NCBI RefSeq assembly: GCF_047495875.1
Contig: NC_092464.1
Coordinates: forward strand, 7,722,737-7,786,736
Length of the DNA: 64,000 bases
Source: Pithys albifrons albifrons
Taxonomy: Eukaryota > Chordata > Aves > Passeriformes > Thamnophilidae
Reading direction: 5' to 3'
Shown: positions 10,801-23,503 of the stretch, piece after piece
Position numbering within the stretch: position 1 is the first letter of the stretch
Layout: each line of letters begins with the position of its first letter
Notes under the pieces: generated by a model
The model's database searches: none
The model's input: only the letters and a program-made list of their open reading frames with translations
Told to the model about the DNA's origin: nothing
Translations under genes and position numbers: made by a program

Positions 10801-13800
10801 ACAGTTTTGGGAGACATTTTGTGTATTCATGATTTCAAGGACTACTGACAACAGAGAAAGAACAAGCTGTTTTCAGCCTTTTAATGTATTGGGGTTTTTT
10901 CAGTTGGATATGGTCTATACATGTGTGTAAGATACCTGGAGGGAAAGGATCTTAACTATCCACAAGGCTGTGGAGATGCATCCTGTTTTCTCTGAGTTGC
11001 GTCCTCCAACGTTCATACTTAACCTTTGCAGTAGCTCTTGGGGTACCATATGAGCAGCTGTGGGTAATGCTACAGGACACTCCTATCCCTTCTGTAACCT
11101 TGCTATTTTCTACCTCCTCCAAGGACCTTGGTAACAAAGTATTTCAACAGTTTTGCTGTCAAAAATACATCTACCATTTGCATGCTGCCTTCTGATGATC
11201 CACCATGAGCAACTGAGATACTGCCTGCCTAAGCTGCAATAAGCCTTCAGGCAATTACTGCTTTCCTCAGTGATCCGTGGAAAATCATATCTCCACTCAT
11301 TTAAGAAAATGCAAAGCTTCTGCTTCTTTCTGGGCTTATGTCCTGCCTTCCTGATGGGGTGGTAACATCTCTGGTATTGGTCATAAGCCCTTTAAGACTC
11401 TAATGTAACCAAGTGTAAATACACAAATAATTCACTGATTTGGGTTTAGCTCAAGTTCGTTTCCTCTGCTTGCGCTCCCTCTGTGTCAGCTTAGAGTTTC
11501 CCAGGCACTGGGACTGACCCTCAGTCAGTCCAACAGTTAAAATAATTTTTGGAAATTAAAGGAACTTATGCATACAGTAATATTTATGCATTGATTTTTT
11601 TCGGGCCAGGCTGAGGCTTTCTAAGAAATTGTTTCACAGTTGATATTTGAGGGTTTTTTTTTACATGTCAGTAGTGGTTGAAATTTTGTCAGTTTGAGGT
11701 TTCCAGTGAAGTTTATGATTCCCTGTTCTTAAAAGTGTTCCATGAATGTACGATTTTGTCTAGAATCAAAAGTAATGAACTTGATATTGAGCAATAAAGT
11801 GTCTCAAGGATATCCTTAATTTGTTCCTGAAGTTGAACTTTTTATATATTATAAAATTACCTGCTGAATAGCTTTGTCAGGATAGTCATCTAGGCTGTCT
11901 CCTTTGTTGTTCATATATCTGATATTTTTAGTTTTATTTAAAAGGTATCAGTAAGCTTGTTTTGCTGCCAACAACATATTTAATGGTTGTAGACTATCTG
12001 AGATGGACATTGAAGAAGGAGTCAGTAGTGTTCCCTTCCTAGCAAGCCACAATTGCTACTTCAAGAATGTTTAGTGCCAGTTTCATGTCAGCAGTGGATA
12101 CAATCTAGTGACATATTCTTCTGAGCTTCCTGGATCCACAGCTTTTTCTGTCTCCAAATGCTACTAAAGTTTGTTAACAAGGAAATGCCACAGATTCAAA
12201 ATTCTCAAAACTATTGAAGTGGTTTTCTGATAAAAACACTCCTTAAATGTAATTAAAAACCCATTGGCATAAGGATTCTAATGAGGGAAACTCATTGGAA
12301 ACTGAGAGGGGCTGCAAGTTGATTAATGACAGATCAGCTGCAGTGCTTCTCTCAGAAATAAAATGTGTGCTTGAAAAGACAAGTACTAATGAAGTGTTGG
12401 GTAAATACATTAGATGGAGATGGACAGGTAGAATATAACTTGGTGAAGATGAGTGGAAGGATTACTACCATTGCCCGTGTAAATATTGCAGAAGTTCTCT
12501 GTCCCAGCAGTTATTATCACTGTACACAGAATCAAGAAGTATAAAACCAGAAGTGTAGAATACTGATAACACAAGCAAATATACACTGCAGTAGAAAACA
12601 TTGCATTCATCAGAAATTAACCTTTTGCAAACATCTTTTAAACTCCAGATTTCCCCAAAGGACAAGTTGAAGCTTCACAGGTAAAAAGATGACATTGAAG
12701 GACATGGTCTCCTTGCTTTGAAATCACATCTTTTACAGCAAAATTATCAACAGAAATAAACAAAAGTAGTTCATCAGCCATACTAGAGACATTAACAAAT
12801 TATTTCATTGATGCTCTATTTAAGTGCACACTGGAAAAAAAATCTACTGAAAGAATGTTCTGTTTTTGTTTGCTCTGGTCACTAGAACAGATTTTCTAAA
12901 AACAGTGGTGTACCATCTTTCTCTTACCAAATGAATGAATTAGCTGTACTGTTCCACAGGATTTAGCCTTTGGAAGTTAGGACTTGTTTCATAACAAGAT
13001 GGTGTGTTTACAAGAAACATTAATTTTGTATGTTTCCTACTTAAGTAGACTGGAGAGGTGGGGTGAGTGTGGGTGTTTATTTTACCCTGAGCTGGATAAC
13101 CCTGGTGATTGACATTTTTACCTGGCTGTTAATACTGGAAAGAGTAAACAGAGAAAGTCAACATGACAACACTGTATCTGCAGAGCAGTATTGGAGAAAT
13201 GTTTTCGAGTTTCTGTTTTACAGATACCAAATTGCAAGAGCTGAGAGGGAGCAAAGAAGAATCTGCATGCTCACATGTATTGTCCTATTTGCTGGTTGTG
13301 GGTCTGTACTACCAATAAATAGAGTGTGATAGAAACAATGAGTGGTGTTAAGACATTAGCAGAATGGGATGTTTCTGATCTTTTTGCTCCATGAAGACTC
13401 AGAAAGTTGTAGAATTAATGTAGTGTTTAACATTTACAAGGAGATACCAGTTCAAGATGCTGAGAAATGAATGAGGGCATTTACAACAAACATTTATTTC
13501 AAGAACACATGTGCAGGTTACAAATCTGTAGTCTCATCAGCAAGCCAAGCCCTACCATGTTCTAGATAGAAAAATGGGGGGAAAAGTGGTTAGAAAGGTG
13601 TGGTGTGCAAATTGTCTGATTCCAATTCACTGGGACCACTGAAAGGAAGAACTTTTGCCTCTTTGCCCAAGGACTTGTGCTCCAGTGGTTTCCTCCATGT
13701 GCTATTTCCATCTGGTAATGGATACAGGTCCATCAACGCTGAAGAAACAGGCAGTCTCAGGTTCTCTGCCTTGTGTTCAGCCATGGAAATCATGGCCTGG

Positions 13801-14955
13801 TATAGTAAAAGTAGAAAGAGACTTGGACTTAGTGTTTATTGACACTAATGAATTCACATTCTTTTTTGAAACTCCCGCATGGAAAGCAATCTTTTTCCTG
13901 CTTGGCTTTTCAGGGGACCTTGATAGGTGGGACCTTAAAGGTTGTGCTGGTAAGAGAGAGCTGGTAAACTGAAAACTTTTGCTAAGTCAGTGTTAGTGGC
14001 TTTACCAGCTGCCTTGGACACTATGAAATGCAGCTGTGTCCACTCATTTCAGATCAGTGGATGCAGGTGTGTTGGTGATGTACCAGAGCATGCAGTGATG
14101 CACAGGTATTACCAATCAAAAGGTTGATGCTGAAGAGGTACAGCGAGTATTGACCATTTCAATGAATAAGGCAAGACAAGGAGAAGGAAGATATTTACCA
14201 TAGTGTTTGAAGTATATATCAAGCATCTTACAAGTAGCTTACCAAATATCTGATGTTCTTTTATCAGAAGAAATATTGGGTTATGTAATTTTTTAAAAGG
14301 AGCATATTATATATTTTTAGCTCTTTGGATGTATCGAATACCACATTTTTGAGTAATAAGCAGTATATTTTAAGAGCAAAACTAAATTTATTACAAGAAT
14401 TCAGATTACCATCCTGCTTCTGAGCTATCCTTCAGGGAAAGATATCTTACCTAAACCATGTTTGTGGCCGTAGAAAACTTCAAAGAGCATTCTCAGAGTT
14501 TACCTTAACAAGTTAAGTTGTGGCAACAACTAAGTTTTCTGCGGTGGGTTGACTGGTGACTGCCAGAGCTTGCTTTCTGTTGCGTGGCATTTGTTTACTG
14601 AATGCAGAAATATTTACTAGGAGTGAATCACATTTTCAGAAGTCTGAAGTGGAAAGTTAAACCCTCGTTTTTTAGTTTATGCTGTTAGTTCAGTGAGAAA
14701 TTATCCAGTTGTACAGAATTAGACAATTTTGTAGAAAAGGAGCTTTCTCCTTTTTTCTTCCCATCACCTTCTGTTGGCACATGGACTACATATTCCCCTG
14801 TTCTACTTCCCAGCCAGCCTCTGACCTGCTTTACTCACTGCTGGCTTGGACAGCAAACACTGGGCTGTTCCTGTGCATGTGTGGTACATTGACTGTTCTC
14901 TCTTGGGAGCTGACCAGAAACTACATTGATAAAAGTGATTAATGTCTTAACATGT
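7895..14955. other. Unassigned AT-rich DNA
   Basis: About 7 kb with no gene or repeat I can name. A slightly GC-richer patch at 9240-9440 is open on both strands (61, 71 and 74 codons) but resembles no family. A T11 tract followed by CCCTACAG (9972-9990) looks like a strong splice acceptor but has no partner exon. An 88-codon frame at 13063-13329 (+) is unrecognised. Confidence 0.6.
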
Positions 14956-15558
14956 TTATTGGGCATATATCAATTGTTTGGTGCCCTCAGGTCTAACCTG
15001 ACTTCTGTTTTCAAAGGACTGCTGGGACCATTTACACAAGACAGATTGTGAATCTGTTGGAAATACCATGAAGCAATTTATCTGCTTCTTTTGTGTGTGT
15101 GTGTGTTGTAAGGCTTTCTGCACTTCAGAGCAAAGCCCCAGATTCTGAAGGTCTGTTCCTGTCTCACTGAAATTAGAGGCTGTTTTGCTATTGATTCCCA
15201 CAGAGGGAAAGCTGAATCGTCCAGCATGCAACTGATTCTGTTCCTTCCTTTTCCCACTACTGGCAGAGGGAGGATGTGGATGGGAGCAGAGTAGGTGGTT
15301 TGGAAGCACCAACTGAGACATTGATTTTAGTCTTAGGTCAAAAATGACTGTGCTCCAAGTGCCTAATGAGAAATCCTTACATGAGGCCAAGCACTTAAGT
15401 GAGAGTTTAGCAGACATCCTCACTGAGGAAAAATACATTGCACTTCGTGAAGTATATTCCCTGGGTAACTCCTGGTGAGTTAAATTGGACCAAAAAAGTA
15501 ATTTAAGTTTCTGCAGAGTCAGAGCCACTTTGTAGCAATTTTTCACCCCGACCAACAT
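14956..15558 (-). other. Longest open frame in the window (200 codons), unrecognised
   Basis: This frame runs 200 codons from an ATG at 15,558 on the - strand. I recognise no domain, transmembrane segment or signal peptide. It runs straight through the (TG)n microsatellite at 15,092-15,106, read as an HTHT stretch, which argues against constraint. There is no TATA box or good start context in view. A chance frame is the default reading; an exon of an unknown gene cannot be excluded from one genome. Confidence 0.15.
15092..15106. repeat. (TG)n microsatellite
   Basis: Seven and a half TG units in a row. A short dinucleotide repeat, likely length-polymorphic. Confidence 0.9.
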
Positions 15559-18500
15559 CTTTGGTGACTATTAAAAATACTTTTTGTAGCATGTGGTGTT
15601 TGCAGGTACAACAAGCTTTCATCCCCTCACACCTACTCCGATAGCAGCTTTTCCCCGGGGTACTTCAGCTATGTGTGAGGAAACCCTCTTTAATTTGGCA
15701 AGAGTAAATAGCTGCAGAGGTATTTTAATTATTTTAAGATTAGTTGTTATTAAAGCTTTACTCTAGCCTCGTTGGGATTTCTGTTTAGGTCTCTTAACAC
15801 TGAGAGAACCTTGTTCTTTTACCTTTAGATAAAGAATAGAAAGTTTAGGACAGAAAAATTAACTATTTATTTATAGTTTATTTTTTAACCTTAAATGTTG
15901 TTGTAGTGGATACTTTCCATGGCACTGATAACAATGAAAGATCAGCCATAGATCACAGAATATTATGATGTAATAGATAATGTATTAAATGCAACTGAAT
16001 TTTCTTTTATTCTAAGTCAAGTTCAAATTGCATGTGACATTCAGATCACAGACAGAATTTTGATATAAAATATCCCATTATCTTCCAACGGAACAGTAAA
16101 TACTGAGTAGGTGTTCCTAGACAGGAACTCTTCAGAATATGGTCTCTGACTGCAGAATGCTTTAGCTTTTGCTCATAATAACATTTAATATGTTTCTGTG
16201 TTAACATCACCAACAAAACCAAAGTTTGGGCAGTCCAAGACTGATCTTTAGGTCCATGTTTAGCCCATTGTTAATTCAATCCCCATTTGCTGAATGAGAT
16301 GGGGGGAATCGAGCTCTTGTCAATCCCATTAAACCCCTTAGGTATAAAAGGTTTTGTCTGTGAGTGTTGTATCATGACAACTTGTTTAGTCAACTAAAAG
16401 GAATATCTGCCCAAATTTTGCTCTGTTCATATACCCAGACCTTTGCTTTAATGCCTTGTGCATTAAATGCAGCCTCATCTTAAACTCTTGTCACAGTTTG
16501 ATTAATTAGAGGATAAAACTCTCATCTTGTAATGCAACAAGAAGGACTAACAGTATGAACGAGTTTCTGTCAAAATATGTAAAACATAGCTTAAGAAGAC
16601 TTGTAGCTGACTCTGAAACCTTAAAAGTTTAAAGAAACACATGCAAATCTGTTAATAATCAGTGGGCAAAATCTTAATTCCAGTTACGGGCATGAGAAAT
16701 AAGAGGAAATGATTCCTCTTAGTAAATTCACATAATAAATTAAGGCCTTGGCTTTGCTGAAGTGATTCCACTTCTACCAGGGTGAAGAACAGGATCTTGC
16801 CTGATGAAGGTGAGAAAAGAGGGGCTAGAGTAAAGAGCTGAAAACCTCACTGGGACTTTATTTGAAGAAGAGAAAGAAGGGTTTGACTGAAAAGCTAAGT
16901 ACATACCAAATATGTATTTAGAAGAACATGAGTTAATATTATTTATCTTTCTTTACTTTATTTTGGATTACTTGTAGCTGGGGAAGGAATGGAAATTCTG
17001 TGTTTTTTAAGAAAACTGAAATGTGCCTAGTGAAGCTTTTGATTCCACAGAAACAATTATTTTTCATTGGAACTAACATTTTGACCGTCTGGTCACTCCT
17101 CTGGCTGTCAGTTTATGCTGCAGCTCTGTGTATTTGCCCTCAGTGCAAGCCTGGTGTACCATGTTGTGGTCCTGTCTCCTCACTGAGTAGCTGTGAGTGT
17201 GTCAACACTGACTTCAACCCCCTGTGCTAAATCGATGGCCATCTTAATCCTCTTTGTGCTCAAATTGAGGCCAATGTGTTCTGAAATGAAGAAATCAATA
17301 GACAATTGATGTCTTGCAGGAGATGAAAAATGAAACTTGACTTGTGAAATGGCACTGCAAGACATATGATGGTGAAAATGGCCTTAGGCAAAACAGCTTC
17401 ACCCAATTTGCTACACCTTTACTAGAGAACTGCCTGCATGCTTGCTACATCGAGAATTTTCTGAGAGCTTTGCACCATTTCTTAGACAGGTCACAGTCTT
17501 TGCCAGTCTGTTTTGTGCCCTTTTCTCAACTGGATGTGTTTTAGTAGATTTTCATAATTTGCCTGTTATTCTGAGACTGCTCATTGTTATTTGAGCCTGC
17601 TAACATGTCCTCCAACCTCACAACTTTCTGTTTTTATCTTTCTCTTGCTTCTGGCATCCTTCTACCTTTCATGCAGTACTTCACACTTTTTGAATCATTA
17701 TCCTGTGTGCTAGTTGCAATCCTTATCCTTCTTCAAATCTCATATATTTTCTAAGGCTCCAATAAAATTCCCCTAGGCTCTAACCAAACCTTTTAAAACT
17801 GGTTGATGCCTCCTGCATTGACAACAACAGCCTCTGGATGAGTCCAAGCTGCTTTTCCTGAATATTATAATTCATTAAACTGGAAGGTCTTGCTGCTTAA
17901 TGCACTGTGTGCATTCTAGCCTGAAAGCTCTAAACATTAGTAAAATTGGCTTATGAGTGACTGTGAGTCTATTTGCACTGAGAGGAGCTGCAAAAGTGAG
18001 ACCCAAGCAGGTTTAAAAATACAACAATTTGCTCTGTGACTGAGGGAACTGAAATCTTAGTTTCCTGTGGCTTCATATTATGTGGTTGGATCATCATCCA
18101 TCAAATTAAATACAGGCTCTGAGCGAAACTTTTCCTGAATTTCTAACAGCATTTGTAACATTCTGCACTTGGGGATTCTCTGATGTCTAATTCCTTAATT
18201 AAAGTAATGTTGAGCTAATTTAAGTTTCTCTCCTCCATACTGGAACCTCTTTTCACAAAACTTTTAGAGACAATGCATTTAAGACTTCCATTTCTCTCTT
18301 CAAATTGTCACTGAATATGGTCTGATGTTCAGAGGATGCACAAAGACAATAGTGGGATTGCCCAACCTCTTTTTGTCTCAAATGAACCTCAGAAAAATGG
18401 CTTGAGCAGGATGCATGATCCAAATCTTTAGAAAATTGATGGCAGTTTCCTAGTTATGGGAATAGATGGAAGATTGTCTACAAAAATCTCTGCTTGGCTT

Positions 18501-21500
18501 TTAGTGTAAAGTGTCAGTAACTCTGAACAGATACTTTCAGAGTTACAAATATCCTGTCAGTATCTGTCATCCATGGGCACACATTGGAAACCATCTTGGC
18601 ATGTCAGTAGATGTAGAGAATAAGGCTTATTCTTGTTTAACATGTTAAGACACCTCCATTCTAAGCAAACAATGGGAAATACAGCTTTGTACCAAAATAA
18701 AGAATATCTATGCTTTTCACAGAGGCTTGTTTTGTAATTCCTATAGAATTAGGAAAACGTAAAATTTATTTATTTATTTATAAATGATGTTAAAAGAATG
18801 TAATTTGCATTTTGAAAGTGATTGGAGAGAAATCCTGATTTTTAAGCAACCAGAGGACACTTGTAGTCAGGCTTGTGTTTTGAAAGAGATTCTGCCATTT
18901 AGGCCCTTGCTCTAAGTGGGGAAATCACAAAAGGGATTTGGCAGAGTTGGGTACTGGGAGAGAGTGGGAAGGAGTGGGTTGCTCCTGTATGTAGGTAGGT
19001 CTGCACATGTAAGAATGTTGACTATGAAAACAGAAAGGACTGGCTCCCCAGTTTTACACTCTCTGATGAACTCAGGTAGTGGCACAGAGTTACATTTGTC
19101 CCAATCACTGTTTATCTCACTATGTGTTGGACTTGAGTGGGCTTTGGAGCAGGCAATACCTTCCTGTGTTGAAATCCGAACTGAGGGCTCATGCCTGTCT
19201 GCACTGTAGAAATGCCAAGTTAAAAAACCAGACATGGTTCCTACTGTGAGGAACCACTAAATTTCTTTAGTGCTTTCTGAACACAGCATTATTTTCCTCT
19301 GCAGAAACCAGGAGAAAGGCAGTGCTTGTAAATATATATTGGGATTTAGGCAGTCTCATGTTGAATTAAGTCTCCATGAATAAATGTTATTTTTTCCCAG
19401 AAATGTATTTTAGAAAAAAATTTTAACTGGAAGGGATGGCTGGTGTCTTTTAGTAATTTTTAATTCATCCTGTAGTGATGAATTATTCTCTCCTATTTTA
19501 TTTCTTGCTGAAAGCTGTTTCACTTTGACATTGGACTGTGTTATGACTTTGTCTGATAACCTAAAAACCCTGTTAAGTTCAAAAAATCTCTTTCTTTGAG
19601 TAGGTATTTATAGACTAATTCATCACTTAAGCCAAACTGAGCATTTTTAAATCTCTTCCTGAAAGATTGATTTTACAGACCTTGAATTATTTTTGCTTTA
19701 TCCTTTGTGAACCCTTTCCTGACCTCTGCACTGTAAGAATGATAACAGAAATGTAGTGGACTGATCTCCAGCCAGGGTGTCTCCATGGTCTCATGAACAG
19801 GCAGTCCTATGTTCCCATGGGATATCTGTGGTTTTAGATTTCACAGCTATACAACCATCCCAGACAGAGTGTTGTTAACCTGAGTTATAGAGAGGAGGTG
19901 TATATTTATTGTTTTGGGCTTGGGAATTTAATGCTTTGCCTCTTAAGCTTCACTGGCACTTTAAGGTAAATTATAACAGTTTTCACCCTCTCCTCTTGCT
20001 TGCTTATCTGAAAATAAAACAGAAATTAGCTTTTTGAACTGAGCAGTGCATACTTAGAAATAGAAAAGTTTCCCACTTCTCATTGTACTCCAGCCAAGCC
20101 CTAAAAGCTGATGAAGTGGCAGTCTCAGATTCAGAGGAAGCCAGTAGGCAACTAGTCCATATTCCTCACTATTTCATTGTACGTTCCTTATTCTGGTGTT
20201 ATCAGGCAGCAGTTACAACATTTCTTTACACCCACCAAGTGTATGGTTAAGCCATGGAACTTGTTACAACAGAAAAATGTGAAAACCAAGGGGGATGGGA
20301 CAATTTCACACAAGAATTGCTCCACTTTTGGCTACGAAACAGTGATTCAGCTGCAACCTTCAGCTTGGAAAATTGCCAGTCATCTCCTTACTGGGGGTGT
20401 ATGATGTCATGTGTGTCTGTGAAGGAGACTTCTGCAAAGTTGGGAAAGGCAGCTCAGTGGGCAGTGACACCCTTAGGACAAGCTCCTGCAGCACGTGATT
20501 CCTCTGCCACTGCCAGCTGGTAGCATCACTGCAGTGACAGAGGGAGGCACCTGACAAAAGGCATGGTGGGCTTCAGGGCTGCAGGAATGAAAGGACTTAA
20601 AATCAAATGAGAAAAGTGAGCTTCTAAAGAGTGCAAGACACTGATTTTTCCGTGTTGCTTGAGTATCAACAAGTCTCTGTGACCTCTGCTCTGTAGCAGG
20701 CAGTGATCTGTTGCTTCAGCCGATGCTGGGGATACTCTGCCTGTGGTCAAACAAAACTCTTCAGGGAAGAGTAACCTGGGGTTTACTTCCGAGTTCAATT
20801 CTATCAGTCTTCCCAGTTTTCAGAAGCACTCTCAGCACAACACACTCCAAGAAAAGGATCTCAATAATAGAGTTCAGGAAGCTATCAAGTATCTTCCTCT
20901 CTGGACCTTAGGCAAATGTATTTTCTCATTATTTCTCTTAGTTGTTAGCACATTAATCTGAAACCAGAAAGAAAAGTCCAACAAGTACTAAGGTTGATAA
21001 GGGATTTGCTGATGCTTCATGAAGGTAGCTAGATTGCTGCAATACAGCTGGGAAATAGGAATATTAAAGTCTACTCTAAACTCTATTTTACTATAATGAT
21101 TCATAACACATCAGATCTTTGCTTTAAGAGATTGTGGCTGTATAGTGACTATGCATTTCTGGAGGAAGTATCTCTAAGCTGGGTAGTGAGACTAACTTAT
21201 CAAATTGAAAGGAAATGAGTGAAAGAACTTAATTTTTTTTAGCTCAAATATGATTTTTCTGGCCCCAGATATTTGAGTGAAAATTGAAGATAAATCTTAA
21301 GGAAAGAAACAAAGTGGACAAGGAATCTAATAACTTGCTAGAGCACTTTATGAAACCTCAGTATAAACAATATTTCCTGTGATAGCTTTGAAGATGGAAT
21401 TTGGCTTATATTTTCATATGTAATCCCACCAATACAAAAACCTACCACCCAGAACTCATATTGCACTTTGTTATCTTGCTCACTACAAATCTGCAAATGT

Positions 21501-21964
21501 TTTATAGAGGAAAAACAAAGAACATTTTAAAAAATTGATTTAATCTTTCATTTTAATTAAGATCTTTTTTTCACTCATTGCATTCAAAGTGGACTTTAGA
21601 AATGCACTTTGTGATGAAACCAAATCAAAGAACCAGGTCTTTAATTGCTGAAAGTATGGATGCTGCACATTGCAGCTCCACAGAAGTCAGCAGAACTGCT
21701 TCAGACAGTTCAGTCCATCTGTTCAGTGTCAGAGCAGCTTAACACAGGTTTGATATTTTCTTTCTGGGCTCAGTTTGCCCTATAGTTATTAAGCATGTTC
21801 AACTCTAGATGTCTGTAATCAAGTCATTTGCTGAACCCAGACAGCCTATGCTCCTTTTGGTCAATAGTTCAGCTGAGTTGAACCCTAAAAGTGGTTGTTC
21901 CAGGGAGCTGGATGAACTATGAAGTAGAGATCTACCCTCTGCAAAAGGAGGCAGAATACAGATA
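15559..21964. other. Unassigned AT-rich DNA
   Basis: No assignable gene or mobile element. It holds one (TTTA)4 repeat at 18,765-18,780. A patch at 18,912-19,235 is open on both strands (97 and 107 codons) and a GC-richer patch at 20,177-20,800 has several overlapping short frames; none resembles a known protein. Confidence 0.55.
18765..18780. repeat. (TTTA)4 simple repeat
   Basis: Four perfect TTTA units. Confidence 0.9.
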
Positions 21965-22149
21965 TGTTAAACCTTTTGTAGGTTGTTATGAGACCGTTTT
22001 GTGCTTTGCAACAGCTGAGAGGGGCTCCAGGTCCTGGGGTTTAGCCCATTACTAAGAGGGGATGTGCTCCCCCACTGTTCCCCACCACGTGGTCCCTGGG
22101 GAGCCCAAACAGAGCCACACAGAGACCACAGGAGAGGAATGAGAGAGAG

Positions 22150-22177
22150 TTTATTGATCAAGGGTAGGAGTATATAA
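22150..22177 (-). promoter_or_regulatory. TATA box and AATAAA of copy A
   Basis: On the - strand TTATATA (22,177-22,171) precedes AATAAA (22,155-22,150) by 15 bp. The spacing and order match copy B. Transcripts would run leftward. Confidence 0.5.
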
Positions 22178-22417
22178 AGGTTTTGAGAGGCTCAAAAACC
22201 CACCAATAGTGAGCAAGGGAGGATTTGGACTTCTGCCAATAGAAATCCAGGGTTAACAACCAACAGAATAGAATAAATAAGAACCAATGAGAAAACTTCT
22301 TGAAACTTCCTTCCAGAACACTACATGCAGTCCTAAGTGATAACAGCCATCTCCAGGGATTTTGGGAAGGAGAACAGTGACTAGGCAAAAAAGAACAAAA
22401 GAATCCACTTTGTGCAT

Positions 22418-22528
22418 TTATACAACAGTAAAAACTTCTGGTTTTAACGCATTTGGGTTTGCTTCTTCATTTTCTTCACAAGTCCATTTCTGACAGGACT
22501 TTTTCCATTCCAAATACTGCAGATCCAT
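22418..22528 (-). pseudogene. 36-codon open frame in copy A
   Basis: ATG at 22,526-22,528 and stop TAA at 22,418-22,420 on the - strand, 111 bp, the same length as the partner frame in copy B. The frame stays open upstream for about a dozen codons past a TTTCTTTCAG, which looks like a splice acceptor. A CACCAG/GTAA donor-like site sits about 68 bp further upstream with an open frame before it, so a spliced last exon is possible. In copy B the acceptor is not kept. A second overlapping frame (stop TGA at 22,476-22,478) is open as well. I do not recognise either product. Confidence 0.35.
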
Positions 22529-22800
22529 CGCTACAGTTCTTGATCCGCATCTGAAAGAAATGTACCCGTATTAATGTGAATGTATTCTGCCTTTGAGCAG
22601 GGGGATACACATGAGATATATTACCTGGTGCAGTATGTTGGTTGATGTAACATGTTGGCTATCACAGCCCCATCCTGTGCATGGACCCTCCTGATAACAA
22701 GATACCGATAACATTTAACCTTCTTGTCTCTAAATATCCATCCCCTGAGGATCCAGACAATGGTTAAAATCCAACTGTTCAGTCCAGCAGAGCTCTAGAG

Positions 22801-23503
22801 ACATTCTGCTATTCTAAAACAGTGACTGTGAAACAGGATGGCAGTATGTCTCACTATAAAAATTCCCTGTGATACCATTTGTGAGTCAATTTAGTATTCA
22901 AGAAGTGTCTTGAAACAGGAGAGAGGCTTTCTTGTTTTTCTTTCTCCTCTGATATTTTTTGTGTGGGAGGCAGCTGTTGGAAGGCCTGCAGGAACTTGAG
23001 AATTTGACTGAAAGCTGTAAAATTGTACCAATACATTCAAAAGTTTTGTGCAGTTTCCACTTTGGGCTGCAAGTTTCTGATGAAACCTGAAAACTTCATC
23101 TGCCTATTACCTTTTCTGATGTGAATATTTTCCTGGGAATATTTTGGAACATCTAATTTGAAATATTAAAATATATCTGGAAAGAAGAGGTATAAATACT
23201 TTCCTGGAATCCAGTCCCATGCAAGAAATTAATTACAGAAAAGAAGTCTTAACAACATCTATCCATACATCTGTTTGCATTTACAGCTGCTGTTTGTACT
23301 GTTCAGAGGTGCTTTCCAACTGTTTTACCCTATTGTGTTAATTAAGATGATGTTTTCATTAGTTTCAGTTCACATATTGTTTTAATCAAGATTTTTGAAG
23401 AAAGAGATTTCAGCAGATAATGGAACGTGGGCAGCACAGTGGAGGCTACAGGGAGCTCATTACCCTTCTCCAATTCATTGTGGCTTCATCAGTCATTAAT
23501 TCC
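22801..23503. other. Unassigned DNA between two LTR-like elements
   Basis: No recognisable content. If copy A were a 3' LTR, env or pol sequence would be expected here on the - strand. The one open frame of note (22,854-23,036, -, 60 codons) shows no retroviral motif that I can see. Confidence 0.5.

Larger units (their letters stand above)
21965..22800 (-). mobile_element. LTR-like element, copy A (inverted partner of copy B)
   Basis: Read on the - strand this gives a U3-like part with an open frame, TTATATA (22,171-22,177), AATAAA (22,150-22,155), a U5-like block with CCACGTGGTC (22,085-22,094), and an end near ...TTTAACA at 21,965. The whole order matches copy B at 60-795. Well-matched blocks include the start of the small frame, a TTCCCAAAATCCC stretch, the last 60 bp before TATA, and the GTGGTCTCTG...CACGTGG part of U5. 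The right limit is soft because similarity to B grows weak near 22,800. No target duplication was found. The LTR reading rests on the TATA/poly(A)/U5 order; a duplicated gene tail is the alternative. Confidence 0.65.

Noticed and set aside
21950..22590. 11-12 bp inverted repeat GGCAGAATACA / TGTATTCTGCC around copy A, as if terminal inverted repeats of a DNA transposon
   Set aside because: A match of this length is expected by chance at this spacing in 64 kb, and the right arm falls inside the LTR-like homology to copy B.
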